Assembly (NCBI GenBank): GCA_903825695.1 | Contig: CAIKBP010000167.1 | Location: 1 to 9,493, forward strand | From: an uncultured Verrucomicrobiota bacterium | GTDB lineage: Bacteria > Verrucomicrobiota > Verrucomicrobiia > Palsa-1439 | DNA length: 9,493 bases | Direction of reading: 5' to 3' | Shown: piece after piece, positions 1 through 6,104 of the stretch | Layout: every line of letters begins with the position of its first letter | Position numbering within the stretch: the first letter of the stretch is position 1 | Made by a program: the position numbers and the translations under genes | Notes under the pieces: model-generated | The model's database searches: none | Seen by the model: the letters and a program-made list of their open reading frames with translations, nothing else | Told to the model about the DNA's origin: nothing

Positions 1-72
1 AGGCAGGCAAAGTTGTATAACAGGTCGTTGGGCTGCATTCGCACGTATGAAACAACGAGCACACGCCTACAA

Positions 73-77
73 AAGGA
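73..77 (+). promoter_or_regulatory. Ribosome binding site of the small membrane protein gene
   Basis: AAGGA lies 7 nt before the ATG at 85. It decides the start: the reading frame stays open upstream to about position 13, but no ribosome site precedes the earlier ATG, and the residues that would be added are polar and unlike the rest of the protein. Confidence 0.6.
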
Positions 78-84
78 TACCAAC

Positions 85-288
85 ATGAACTCACAAATTC
101 TCGGGTTGCGAGTCGCAGGCGCGATTTTCGGGCTGATGTGCTTGGCGCAGTTTTTGCGGCTGGTGGCACGAGTCGAAGTGTTCGTCGCGGGTTGCCGAGT
201 GCCACTTTGGCCAAGTGTGATTGCGTTTGTGATTGCAGGTGGGATGAGTGCCTGGCTCTGGAAACTCTCCAAGCCTGCCGCCAAGTGA
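85..288 (+). CDS. Small two-helix membrane protein of unknown function
   Basis: This encodes 67 residues. Two hydrophobic segments are visible: about residues 8-25 (AGAIFGLMCLAQFLRLVA region) and about 44-60 (WPSVIAFVIAGGMSAWLW region), joined by a short loop containing VAGCRVPLWPS. The C-terminus is basic (KLSKPAAK). The pattern of a helix, a short loop with a PLWPS-like motif and a second helix resembles small uncharacterised membrane proteins I associate with Verrucomicrobiota, but I cannot name a family. It stands alone: the next gene starts 327 bp downstream. The start at 85 is chosen because AAGGA sits 7 nt upstream. The function is unknown, and nothing in the neighbourhood points to one. 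Confidence 0.68.
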   Translation: MNSQILGLRVAGAIFGLMCLAQFLRLVARVEVFVAGCRVPLWPSVIAFVIAGGMSAWLWKLSKPAAK

Positions 289-300
289 GATAGTTCGAAG

Positions 301-364
301 GCACGCCGTCTAATGGTGTTGCTCACTACCAATCTTCCCAATGGCGAGACCTATGGCGGCGTGC
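301..364. repeat. Inverted repeat, possible stem-loop
   Basis: GCACGCCG at 301-308 is exactly complementary to CGGCGTGC at 357-364. The pairing extends inward by one G-T and one C-G pair, giving a stem of about 10 bp around a 44-nt loop. It begins 12 bp after the stop codon of the small membrane protein gene. It could end or protect that transcript, but no T-tract follows, so it is not a standard intrinsic terminator. It may also be chance. Confidence 0.35.
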
Positions 365-388
365 GCTGAACCAGTCATTCAAATCGCG

Positions 389-417
389 TTGACCCGCAGC
401 ACCCGACCCGATAACCT
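389..417 (+). promoter_or_regulatory. Candidate promoter upstream of the phosphoesterase gene
   Basis: TTGACC at 389-394 matches a sigma-70 -35 box in five of six bases. At 17 bp spacing lies TAACCT (412-417); overlapping it is GATAAC (410-415), which is a better -10 match but has only 15 bp spacing. Transcription from here would give a leader of nearly 200 nt before the ATG at 616. The -10 match is weak, so this is only a candidate. Confidence 0.3.
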
Positions 418-615
418 TGTGCCATGCGCGATTTTGCTTGTTGGCAGAAACCTATCCACGTCGACTTCTTCGACGAGAAGTACGATACGATGCCGGGGAT
501 GACCTCGATCAGCAGAATGCGTTGCTCGACAAATCTTGAGGCGAGGATGAAAAGATTTGCCAGATTGTAATAGCGTTAATCGACATTGGGCTGATCTTTT
601 GAGAAGAATTGGGAA

Positions 616-3324
616 ATGAGATCGAAAACTTCGGACTGGCGGTGGTCGGCCTTTCGCCTTTTCATTTTGGCCGTCGGATGTGCGTCCTGTTCGCTGGCAG
701 CAAGTGGGGCGGCAGACTTCGCAGCCACCACTGAGCCGGTCGGTCGCAGCGACGGTGGTTTCGAGACCCCGGTCAATCAACTGGTCACGCCCGCCGGAAA
801 GTTTGTGGAACTGCCCGGCATGAGGCCACAGGCACTCGCTCTCAGTCCCGACGGCCAATTGCTTGTGACTGCTGGTTTGACGCACGAATTGGTCGTTGTG
901 GATCCGGCCACCGGTCGAATTCTGCAACGCGTGCTGCTGCCATCAGATGATCAACAACCTGTCGCGTCAGAATCTGTTTCCTTGGGCATTCCCGAACCGG
1001 ACAGGAAAGCGCAAGTCAGTTACACGGGACTTGTCTTTTCACAGGACGGCTCACGGATTTGCATGGCGAACGTCCGGGGTGATATCAAGGTGTTTGCCGT
1101 TCAACCGGACCACAAAGTTGCCCCACTTTTTTCCATTCCGCTGCCCCCGGCCAACGCATCACACCGCGCGGCAGAAATTCCATCCGGCTTGGCGTTTTCG
1201 CCGGACAGTAAACGGCTGTATGTCGCGCTGAACCTTTCCAATCGCCTGGCTGAATTGGACGCCGTGAATGGCCACGTGCTGCGGACTTGGGACGTGGGCG
1301 TTGCGCCTTACGGGGTCGTACTGGCCGGCCACAAACTTTACGTCAGCAATTGGGGCGGACGTTGGCCTGACTCGAACAGCGTGACCGGCCCGGCGGGACA
1401 CGGCACGCTCGTGCGGGTGGATGCGCGCTCCATTGCCAACGAAGGTTCCGTGTCGGTGATCGATTTGAATCAGCCCACAAATTCGCCCGCACAACGCGAA
1501 ATTCTGACCGGCGTGCACGCCTGTGCGCTGGCGTTGACGCCCAACAGCCGTTACCTCGTCGTTGCCAACGCCGGCAGCGACACGTTGAGCGTGCTGGACA
1601 CGCGCACCGATCAAATCGTCGAAACCATTTGCGCGCGACAAAATCCGGGCGACGCGTTCGGCGCGCAACCCAACGCGGTGGTGTTCGACGCATCGGGTCG
1701 GACGCTTTTCGTATGCAACGGCACGCAAAACGCCGTCGCCGTTTTCCAATTCAAACCCGGCCAGTCGAAACTGCTCGGCTTGGTTCCAGTCGGCTGGTTT
1801 CCCGGTGCGATCGTACACGATGCCGGGCGCGAGGCGATTTACGTCGCCAACCTCAAAAGTCTCAGCCCCGGCCGTCGCCGCAAGTCCGATGGCCACGTCG
1901 AGTTCAATTCCAAACAATACTGCGGCTCGTTGTCGCTGGTCCCAGTGCCGTCGGCCCTAGAACTGGCAAAGCTCACGCAAACGGCGTTGGCCAATTTCCG
2001 GTATCCGCTGCTTGCCCAGGCGAAGTTGCCCCCGCGCGCCGATCGAGCCGCGCAACCGGTCCCCGAGCTAGTCGGAGAGCCGAGCGTGTTCAAGCACGTT
2101 TTATATATTATAAAGGAGAATCGCTCGTACGATCAGGTCCTCGGCGATGTGAAGGCAGGCGATGGCGATCCGGATTTGTGCGTTTTCGGTGAGCGCGTCA
2201 CGCCAAATCAACACCGGCTCGTCCGAGATTTTGTGCTGCTCGATAACACTTACTGCTCCGGAATCATGAGCGCCGACGGCCATCAGTGGACGGACAGCGC
2301 CATCGCAAACGATTATGTGGAACGTTCATTCGCTGACTGGCCTCGCAGCTTTCCGGCAGGCGGCTTCGGCGATGCGTGTCGGGACGCGCTGGCGTATTCG
2401 TCCGCAGGTTTCATTTGGAACGACGCGCTGGCACACGGCAAAACGGTGTCCGATTTTGGCGAGTTCACCACTGACCACAAACACTGGAAAGATTCGGCGC
2501 GCAAAGGCGAGCCGGATTTCCTGGATTGCTACGGCGATTATGTGATCGGCTCAAACGCGATTGTCTACACGTGCGAACCGGATATAGAAGCGTTGCGACC
2601 CTACATCGTGACGAACACCATCGGCTGGGACTTGAACGTGCCGGACGTGTGGCGTGCCGCGCAATTCATCCAAACATTGAAACAGTTTGAGGCATCTGAC
2701 CGTTTTCCCGATCTCGTCATCCTCTGGCTGCCCAACGACCATACCAGCGGCACGAAGGCCGGTACGCCCACGCCCGCCGCGCAAGTGGCCGATAACGACC
2801 TCGCGCTCGGCCAGGTGGTCGAAGCTGTCAGTCACAGCCGGTTCTGGAAGGACACGTGCATCTTCGCCATCGAAGACGACCCGCAAAACGGATGGGACCA
2901 CGTGAGCGGCTACCGCACCACGGCGTACGTCGTCAGTGCCTATACAAAGCGCGGCCAGACCATTCACACGCAATACAACCAGACCAGTTTGTTGCGCACG
3001 ATAGAATTAATTCTTGGACTGCCGCCGATGAACCAGATGGACGCGACGGCCACGCCGATGTTTGATTGCTTCACAAACGCGCCAGACTTCACGCCGTTTG
3101 CCGCCGTGCCGAATCTTGTGCCGTTGGATCAAATGAACCCGGCGCCGAAAAACATCTCCGATCCGCTTCTGCGCAAAGACGCTTACGCTTCGGCGCGATT
3201 GCCGCTGGACAAGGAGGACCTATGCCCGGCGGACTTGTTGAACCACATTCTCTGGCGCGTGATGAAAGGCGCGCAAGCGCCGTATCCAACATTGGCTGTA
3301 AAAACCGTGGGCGATGCTGATTGA
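616..3324 (+). CDS. Exported YncE-type beta-propeller / phosphoesterase fusion protein
   Basis: This encodes 902 residues. A signal peptide is visible: basic start, hydrophobic core at about 13-28, and a likely cut after one of the Ala/Gly-rich sites at 29-33. Residues of about 45-460 form a YncE/lactonase-like beta-propeller, with repeated blades of the form ALSPDG...V.VVDPATG (for example near 70-100, 195-225, 295-330 and 350-375). Residues of about 490-870 form a PF04185-like phosphoesterase domain of the alkaline phosphatase/phospholipase C superfamily. It has ENRSYD at 501-506, SADGHQW at 552-558, PNDHTSG at 706-712 and EDDPQNGWDH at 753-762. In this family such Asp, Asn, His and Glu residues bind metal and form the active site. 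The C-terminal LNHILWRVMKG segment is typical of the fusion family. The substrate is unknown: a phosphate mono- or diester in the periplasm is expected, and the propeller may bind a ligand or partner. ATG 616 places the signal peptide correctly; the ribosome site is weak (GAGAAG). The domains look intact. The neighbouring organophosphate transporter fits phosphate-ester use, but that is inference. Confidence 0.88.
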   Translation: MRSKTSDWRWSAFRLFILAVGCASCSLAASGAADFAATTEPVGRSDGGFETPVNQLVTPAGKFVELPGMRPQALALSPDGQLLVTAGLTHELVVVDPATGRILQRVLLPSDDQQPVASESVSLGIPEPDRKAQVSYTGLVFSQDGSRICMANVRGDIKVFAVQPDHKVAPLFSIPLPPANASHRAAEIPSGLAFSPDSKRLYVALNLSNRLAELDAVNGHVLRTWDVGVAPYGVVLAGHKLYVSNWGGRWPDSNSVTGPAGHGTLVRVDARSIANEGSVSVIDLNQPTNSPAQREILTGVHACALALTPNSRYLVVANAGSDTLSVLDTRTDQIVETICARQNPGDAFGAQPNAVVFDASGRTLFVCNGTQNAVAVFQFKPGQSKLLGLVPVGWFPGAIVHDAGREAIYVANLKSLSPGRRRKSDGHVEFNSKQYCGSLSLVPVPSALELAKLTQTALANFRYPLLAQAKLPPRADRAAQPVPELVGEPSVFKHVLYIIKENRSYDQVLGDVKAGDGDPDLCVFGERVTPNQHRLVRDFVLLDNTYCSGIMSADGHQWTDSAIANDYVERSFADWPRSFPAGGFGDACRDALAYSSAGFIWNDALAHGKTVSDFGEFTTDHKHWKDSARKGEPDFLDCYGDYVIGSNAIVYTCEPDIEALRPYIVTNTIGWDLNVPDVWRAAQFIQTLKQFEASDRFPDLVILWLPNDHTSGTKAGTPTPAAQVADNDLALGQVVEAVSHSRFWKDTCIFAIEDDPQNGWDHVSGYRTTAYVVSAYTKRGQTIHTQYNQTSLLRTIELILGLPPMNQMDATATPMFDCFTNAPDFTPFAAVPNLVPLDQMNPAPKNISDPLLRKDAYASARLPLDKEDLCPADLLNHILWRVMKGAQAPYPTLAVKTVGDAD

Positions 3325-3401
3325 TCGCGTCGTTGACCACCGCGGCTTTTGCTTGAAACGTGTCCAGACTGACTTGTTTTAATCCCCAATCTACTTTGGT
3401 C

Positions 3402-3527
3402 AAAGGTGGCGACGACGAGTTGGTGTTTCGCGATATCCGCGCAGTGGTTGAAGCCTGCCGCGACGGCAGCGCGAAATCCAAAGTAATTCTTGAGATGTCG
3501 CTCCTGACCAACGAAGAGAAGGCGCGG
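3402..3527 (+). pseudogene. deoC: Fragment of deoxyribose-phosphate aldolase gene (deoC remnant)
   Basis: About 42 codons in one frame translate to a stretch containing DELVFRDIRAVVEACRDG and then KVILEMSLLTNEEKAR. This matches, in order and spacing, the central part of bacterial DeoC (DIRAVVEA..G...KVIIET.LLT.EEK), the segment that carries the lysine and glutamate before the Schiff-base lysine strand. DeoC is about 220-260 residues long and splits 2-deoxyribose 5-phosphate into glyceraldehyde 3-phosphate and acetaldehyde. The N-terminal region and the catalytic KTSTGF strand are absent. After the final AR the frame reads IDYEINF and runs antisense into the 3' end of the transporter gene. The fragment therefore cannot encode an active enzyme and is best explained as what remains after deletion or recombination. 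Recognition is by eye from family knowledge, not from a search. Confidence 0.72.
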
Positions 3528-3543
3528 GATATTGATTACGAAA

Positions 3544-4815
3544 TCAATTTTCGTAGCCGTGTGCCTTGGCCGGCCATGCCGCAGCGAACAGCAACGCGCC
3601 GATGGCGGTGACGATGATGAGGGCCCGAAAAGCTGCATCCCATCCGTAATGCTGGACCAGCGCGCCCAATCCCCAGCCAGAAAGTACCGTGCTGGCGTAA
3701 CCAAAGATGCTGGTCAGACCAACGGCGGTCGCGGCAGCTCGCCTGGTCGCCAGATTTGCCGCAACAACGGCGAGCAAGCATTGTGGACCGTAAATGAAAA
3801 ATCCTGCCGCGGACAACAAACCTGCCGTCAGCCACTCGGACTGCGACGGCACTTTCCAGAAGAGGAAAACGGAAATGCCAGCCAGGACCATGTAGATGAC
3901 ACACATGCGTGCTGCACGCCCACCGAGAAAACGATCCGTCAATCGCCCCCCGATAATCGCGCCCACTAACCCGCAGGCTTCAAACGCCACGACCATCCAC
4001 GCAGCGTGCTTGATTTGGATGTGCTTGGCTTGCATCAACATGGTTGGTCCCCAATCCAGCACGGCAAAACGGACGATATAAACGAAAAAATTGGCCGCCG
4101 AGACGAGCCAGATGTACTTGTTGCGAAAGACGTGTTGGATCACGAACGCCCTGAATTCTTTACGTGACTGTTCTTGTGGCTCTGCGGTTTGCGTGCCCTC
4201 CACTTCCGGCAATCCGACTGACGGAGGCGTGTCGGGAGTTGTGAACCAGACGTACGCGGCACAAACCAATGCGATCGCCGCCGGCACGAAGAAACAAGAT
4301 CGCCAGCCAAAATTGGTGACCAGATACGCACATAGCACCAGAATTAACCCGCTGCCGATGCAATGCGACGCATTCCAAATGGAAAACTTGGTGGCGAGTT
4401 CCTTCGGCGGGAACCAGTTCGCAATCAAACGCGCGCACGGAGGGAACCCCATCCCCTGAAACCATCCGTTGAGCAGCCAGAACACGCCCATCGTCGCCAC
4501 GGCAGAACTCAACCCAAAAAACACGTTCATGACGGCCGACGCCGCCAGTCCGACTGCCAGAAACGCGCGCGCGTTGGCGCGATCAGCAAGAAACCCGTTA
4601 AGAAACTTTGAGATGCCGTACGGCACCCCGATGAGCGTCAACAGCAGGCCAAGCCTGGCTTTGTCGATGCCGAGGTCCCGTTCCATGAACGGCATGGCGA
4701 TGCTCAGGTTCTTGCGGACGAAGTAGAAGGTGGCGTAGCCGATAATCGAGGAGAACAGTACGCGCCTTTGCCAGTAACTATACTTTTTGGAGATTTCCGT
4801 CGGATCAGTCAGCAT
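3544..4815 (-). CDS. Organophosphate:phosphate antiporter (MFS, GlpT/UhpT family)
   Basis: This encodes 423 residues (E. coli GlpT has 452) with the 12-helix layout of the major facilitator superfamily. Such proteins import a phosphate ester in exchange for inorganic phosphate across the inner membrane. The match to GlpT is specific. FYFVRKNLSIAMPF carries Arg34, corresponding to GlpT Arg45. GWFQGMGFPPCARL lies at 117-130. WNASHCIGSG carries His151, corresponding to GlpT His165. YIVRFAVLDWGPT carries Arg249, corresponding to GlpT Arg269. These are the phosphate-binding arginines and the substrate-site histidine of the family. The central cytoplasmic loop (about 204-222) is short and Glu/Gln-rich. 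The substrate could be glycerol 3-phosphate, a hexose phosphate or a phosphoglycerate. A UhpC-like sensor is possible, but there is no kinase gene nearby. The frame is open for 71 further codons upstream (to 5028), but that part is polar and unlike the family, so ATG 4815 is preferred even though it lacks a clear ribosome site. It converges on the phosphoesterase gene and the deoC remnant. Confidence 0.88.
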   Translation of the reverse strand: MLTDPTEISKKYSYWQRRVLFSSIIGYATFYFVRKNLSIAMPFMERDLGIDKARLGLLLTLIGVPYGISKFLNGFLADRANARAFLAVGLAASAVMNVFFGLSSAVATMGVFWLLNGWFQGMGFPPCARLIANWFPPKELATKFSIWNASHCIGSGLILVLCAYLVTNFGWRSCFFVPAAIALVCAAYVWFTTPDTPPSVGLPEVEGTQTAEPQEQSRKEFRAFVIQHVFRNKYIWLVSAANFFVYIVRFAVLDWGPTMLMQAKHIQIKHAAWMVVAFEACGLVGAIIGGRLTDRFLGGRAARMCVIYMVLAGISVFLFWKVPSQSEWLTAGLLSAAGFFIYGPQCLLAVVAANLATRRAAATAVGLTSIFGYASTVLSGWGLGALVQHYGWDAAFRALIIVTAIGALLFAAAWPAKAHGYEN

Positions 4816-5215
4816 GACTGCGGCAGGACGAGAAGGCTGGAAGACCCTTAGCCAACCCCTGAAGAACGCAGGCCGTGCGGTTTTCGCAATGCGCGATCCG
4901 GTGATCGCGTCCGTTTCCCGTTGATCGTCCAATTCTTGCCACCTCAGAAAGACGAACGACACTTCCCGGTGTCGAATCTCGAAGTCAAAGATTGGCCACG
5001 CAGCATGCCATCCAAGAGATGAACACACCTTATCACGTGTAGCGAGACCCCGTCAAGCTTCGATCAGGCCGCCTGAAGCCTTCTTCCAATCACCGATTCG
5101 TAGCTCTAGCGAAATGCTTGGCTGGCAACGTTTTTCTTGGCAAAACGAAGAGCACAGTGCGGATTACCAGGCTCAGGACGCAGGTTGGGTGAAAATAAGT
5201 CAGTAAAATCAATGC
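4816..5215. other. Gene-free stretch between the transporter and HU genes
   Basis: These 400 bp separate two divergent genes, so they should hold the promoter of the transporter; I cannot point to a convincing one. Bases 4816-5028 are open in the transporter's frame, but the translation has no family character. A small inverted repeat, CGTTTT at 5129-5134 with AAAACG at 5142-5147, could be a protein-binding site or a short hairpin. No tRNA cloverleaf or known riboswitch core is visible. Confidence 0.5.
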
Positions 5216-5244
5216 TTGCAAGCGTGTGGGTGTTTTGCTAAGTG
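5216..5244 (+). promoter_or_regulatory. Likely promoter of the HU gene
   Basis: TTGCAA at 5216-5221 and TAAGTG at 5239-5244 are separated by exactly 17 bp and lie 38 bp before the HU start codon. The -35 box is good. The -10 box is weak but keeps the TA start. The position, just upstream of a short leader with a strong ribosome site, supports the call. Confidence 0.4.
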
Positions 5245-5262
5245 TATGTCGAACCTTAACCC

Positions 5263-5272
5263 AAGGAGGAGG
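5263..5272 (+). promoter_or_regulatory. Very strong ribosome binding site of the HU gene
   Basis: AAGGAGGAGG carries two overlapping Shine-Dalgarno cores and ends 9 nt before ATG 5282. It fixes the start against an earlier in-frame ATG (5246) and suggests high expression, as expected for an abundant nucleoid protein. Most other genes in the window have weak sites. Confidence 0.8.
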
Positions 5273-5281
5273 AAAAGTTTT

Positions 5282-5560
5282 ATGGCAAAGATGACCAAAT
5301 CAGCCACCATCAGTCACTTGGCAGCCAAGACCGGGCTCTCGAAGAAAGCGGCCAACCAATTCGTCGAGGAACTCGTCAATTTGGCGTACAAGGAAGCGAA
5401 GAACGCGTTCACGATCCCCGGCCTCGGCAAGATCGTGCTCGTCAATCGCGCAGCGCGCATGGGCCGCAACCCCGCGACGGGCGCGACGATACAGATTCCC
5501 GCGAAGCGCGTGGTAAAATTCCGCGTCGCCAAGCAAGCCAAAGTGGCTATTCTCGGCTAA
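5282..5560 (+). CDS. hup: HU family DNA-binding protein
   Basis: This encodes 92 residues, a normal HU length. HU dimers bind and bend DNA without strong sequence preference and compact the nucleoid. The N-terminal helical part (2-42, including SHLAAKTGLSKKAANQFVEEL) forms the dimer core. FTIPGLGKIVLVNRAAR (43-59) leads into the beta arm. GRNPATG (61-67), with Pro64 as the residue that wedges between base pairs, is the family signature, followed by IQIPAKRVVKFRVAK. The arm is rich in Arg and Lys. The gene is a single unit: it has its own candidate promoter, a very strong ribosome site, and a terminator hairpin right after the stop. The neighbours on both sides are on the opposite strand. It could be HU or IHF-like; the absence of IHF-specific features and the intact GRNP motif favour HU. 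Confidence 0.93.
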   Translation: MAKMTKSATISHLAAKTGLSKKAANQFVEELVNLAYKEAKNAFTIPGLGKIVLVNRAARMGRNPATGATIQIPAKRVVKFRVAKQAKVAILG

Positions 5561-5622
5561 AGAACAGCCGTTGGTATGAAGTTTTGCTGTGCCGATATAA
5601 AGGGCGCAGCCGATGTTCTTTT
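5559..5622 (+). terminator. Nested hairpin terminator after the HU gene
   Basis: An 8-bp hairpin, GCTGTGCC at 5586-5593 with GGCGCAGC at 5603-5610 (one G-T pair), is enclosed by a second perfect 8-bp pairing, AAAGAACA at 5559-5566 with TGTTCTTT at 5614-5621. The right outer arm is itself the T-rich tail. The structure starts at the HU stop codon, as expected for a Rho-independent terminator. The outer and inner stems are joined by about 22 unpaired nt, so the inner hairpin plus T-tail may do the work. Confidence 0.55.
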
Positions 5623-5671
5623 CCCTCATCCAGTCCCTCTTCCCGTAAGCGGGATAGGGGGTGGGTGGGGG
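5623..5671. repeat. 49-bp imperfect palindrome, REP-like, between convergent genes
   Basis: The left half runs CCCTCATCC...CCCTCTTCCCG, the centre is TAAG, and the right half is CGGGATAGGGGG...GGGTGGGGG. Nearly the whole length can pair: CCCG/CGGG around the TAAG loop, then C-rich against G-rich arms with a few bulges and G-T pairs. It resembles a worn copy of the dispersed CCCTCTCCCGCAAGCGGG palindromes found in many bacterial genomes. It ends 2 bp from the exbD stop codon, so on the minus strand it would fold directly after the four-gene operon and could end or stabilise that transcript. Confidence 0.6.
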
Positions 5672-5673
5672 AT

Positions 5674-6099
5674 TTATTTTACCGATTTCTTTGTGAACGC
5701 GGTGATGTTCTGGATGCCCGCTGCGCGTGCTGCGTCCATGATCGCCACCACCATGCCATAACTGACCTTTTTGTCGGCAGAGAACTGCACCTGCACGTTA
5801 GGATTCTGTTTCTTCGCTTGGCGCAGAGCGGCTTCCAGTGCCGTCACGTTAATCTGCCGTTTATCGAGGTAGATTTTTTCGTCTGGAGCGACCGTTACCA
5901 GCAGATGATCAACCTTGGTCTTACCCAATTCCTCTGCGGTCTTCGCCTCGGGCAATGCGAGTCTGACCGCAGCCACAGGGTCGCGACGGAACGTCGTTGT
6001 CGCAATAAAAAAAATCAGCAGGATGAACAGAATGTCCACGAGATTGATCACGCGGATAGCGGGGACGCGGCGCGATACGGATTGCTCAAAGATGCGCAT
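5674..6099 (-). CDS. exbD: ExbD/TolR family proton-channel subunit
   Basis: This encodes 141 residues, the usual size for ExbD/TolR. There is a short cytoplasmic N-terminus, then one membrane helix at about 17-37 (VINLVDILFILLIFFIATTTF) bearing Asp22. This matches the essential proton-carrying Asp of TolR (23) and ExbD (25). A periplasmic domain follows at about 45-141, with LLVTVAPDEKIYLDKRQI and KVSYGMVVAIMDAARAAGI, both typical of the family. With ExbB it uses the proton gradient to drive the TonB- or TolA-like protein. It is the last gene of the cluster, starts 5 bp after the exbB stop, and is probably translated by coupling with it. Sequence alone does not decide between ExbD (TonB system) and TolR (Tol-Pal system). 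No tolB or pal gene is in view. Confidence 0.9.
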   Translation of the reverse strand: MRIFEQSVSRRVPAIRVINLVDILFILLIFFIATTTFRRDPVAAVRLALPEAKTAEELGKTKVDHLLVTVAPDEKIYLDKRQINVTALEAALRQAKKQNPNVQVQFSADKKVSYGMVVAIMDAARAAGIQNITAFTKKSVK

Positions 6100-6104
6100 G
6101 GCGC

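Larger units (their letters stand above)
289..615 (+). other. Gene-free stretch before the phosphoesterase gene
   Basis: These 327 bp contain no coding region I can support. One 48-codon frame opens with ATG at 424 and stops at 570, but it has no ribosome binding site and its translation matches nothing I know. Two possible signals are listed separately: a stem-loop at 301-364 and a promoter-like pair near 389-417. The remainder probably serves as the 5' leader of the gene at 616. Confidence 0.5.

Noticed and set aside
424..570. A 48-codon plus-strand frame starting MRDFACWQKP
   Set aside because: It has no ribosome binding site and no recognisable similarity, and the last part is Arg/Met-rich and unlike a stable small protein.
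379..927. A 182-codon minus-strand frame crossing the start of the phosphoesterase gene
   Set aside because: Half of it is antisense to the signal peptide and propeller start, and the remaining translation shows no family features.
1159..1917. A 252-codon open frame antisense to the phosphoesterase gene
   Set aside because: It lies wholly within a well-supported gene, its translation is low-complexity Arg/Ala/Val-rich text of the kind GC-rich shadows give, and it has no recognisable motif.
3333..3403. TTGACC and GGTCAA as an inverted repeat flanking the junction before the deoC fragment
   Set aside because: The arms are only 6 bp and 59 bp apart, which is easily expected by chance. No target duplication or transposase remnant accompanies them.
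4091..4459. A 122-codon plus-strand frame inside the transporter gene
   Set aside because: It is a shadow of the minus-strand GlpT-like gene, whose conserved residues cover the region.
5029..5215. Possible tRNA or small RNA gene upstream of HU
   Set aside because: No cloverleaf, T-loop or CCA end is visible, and there is no hairpin with a T-tract to mark a small RNA end.
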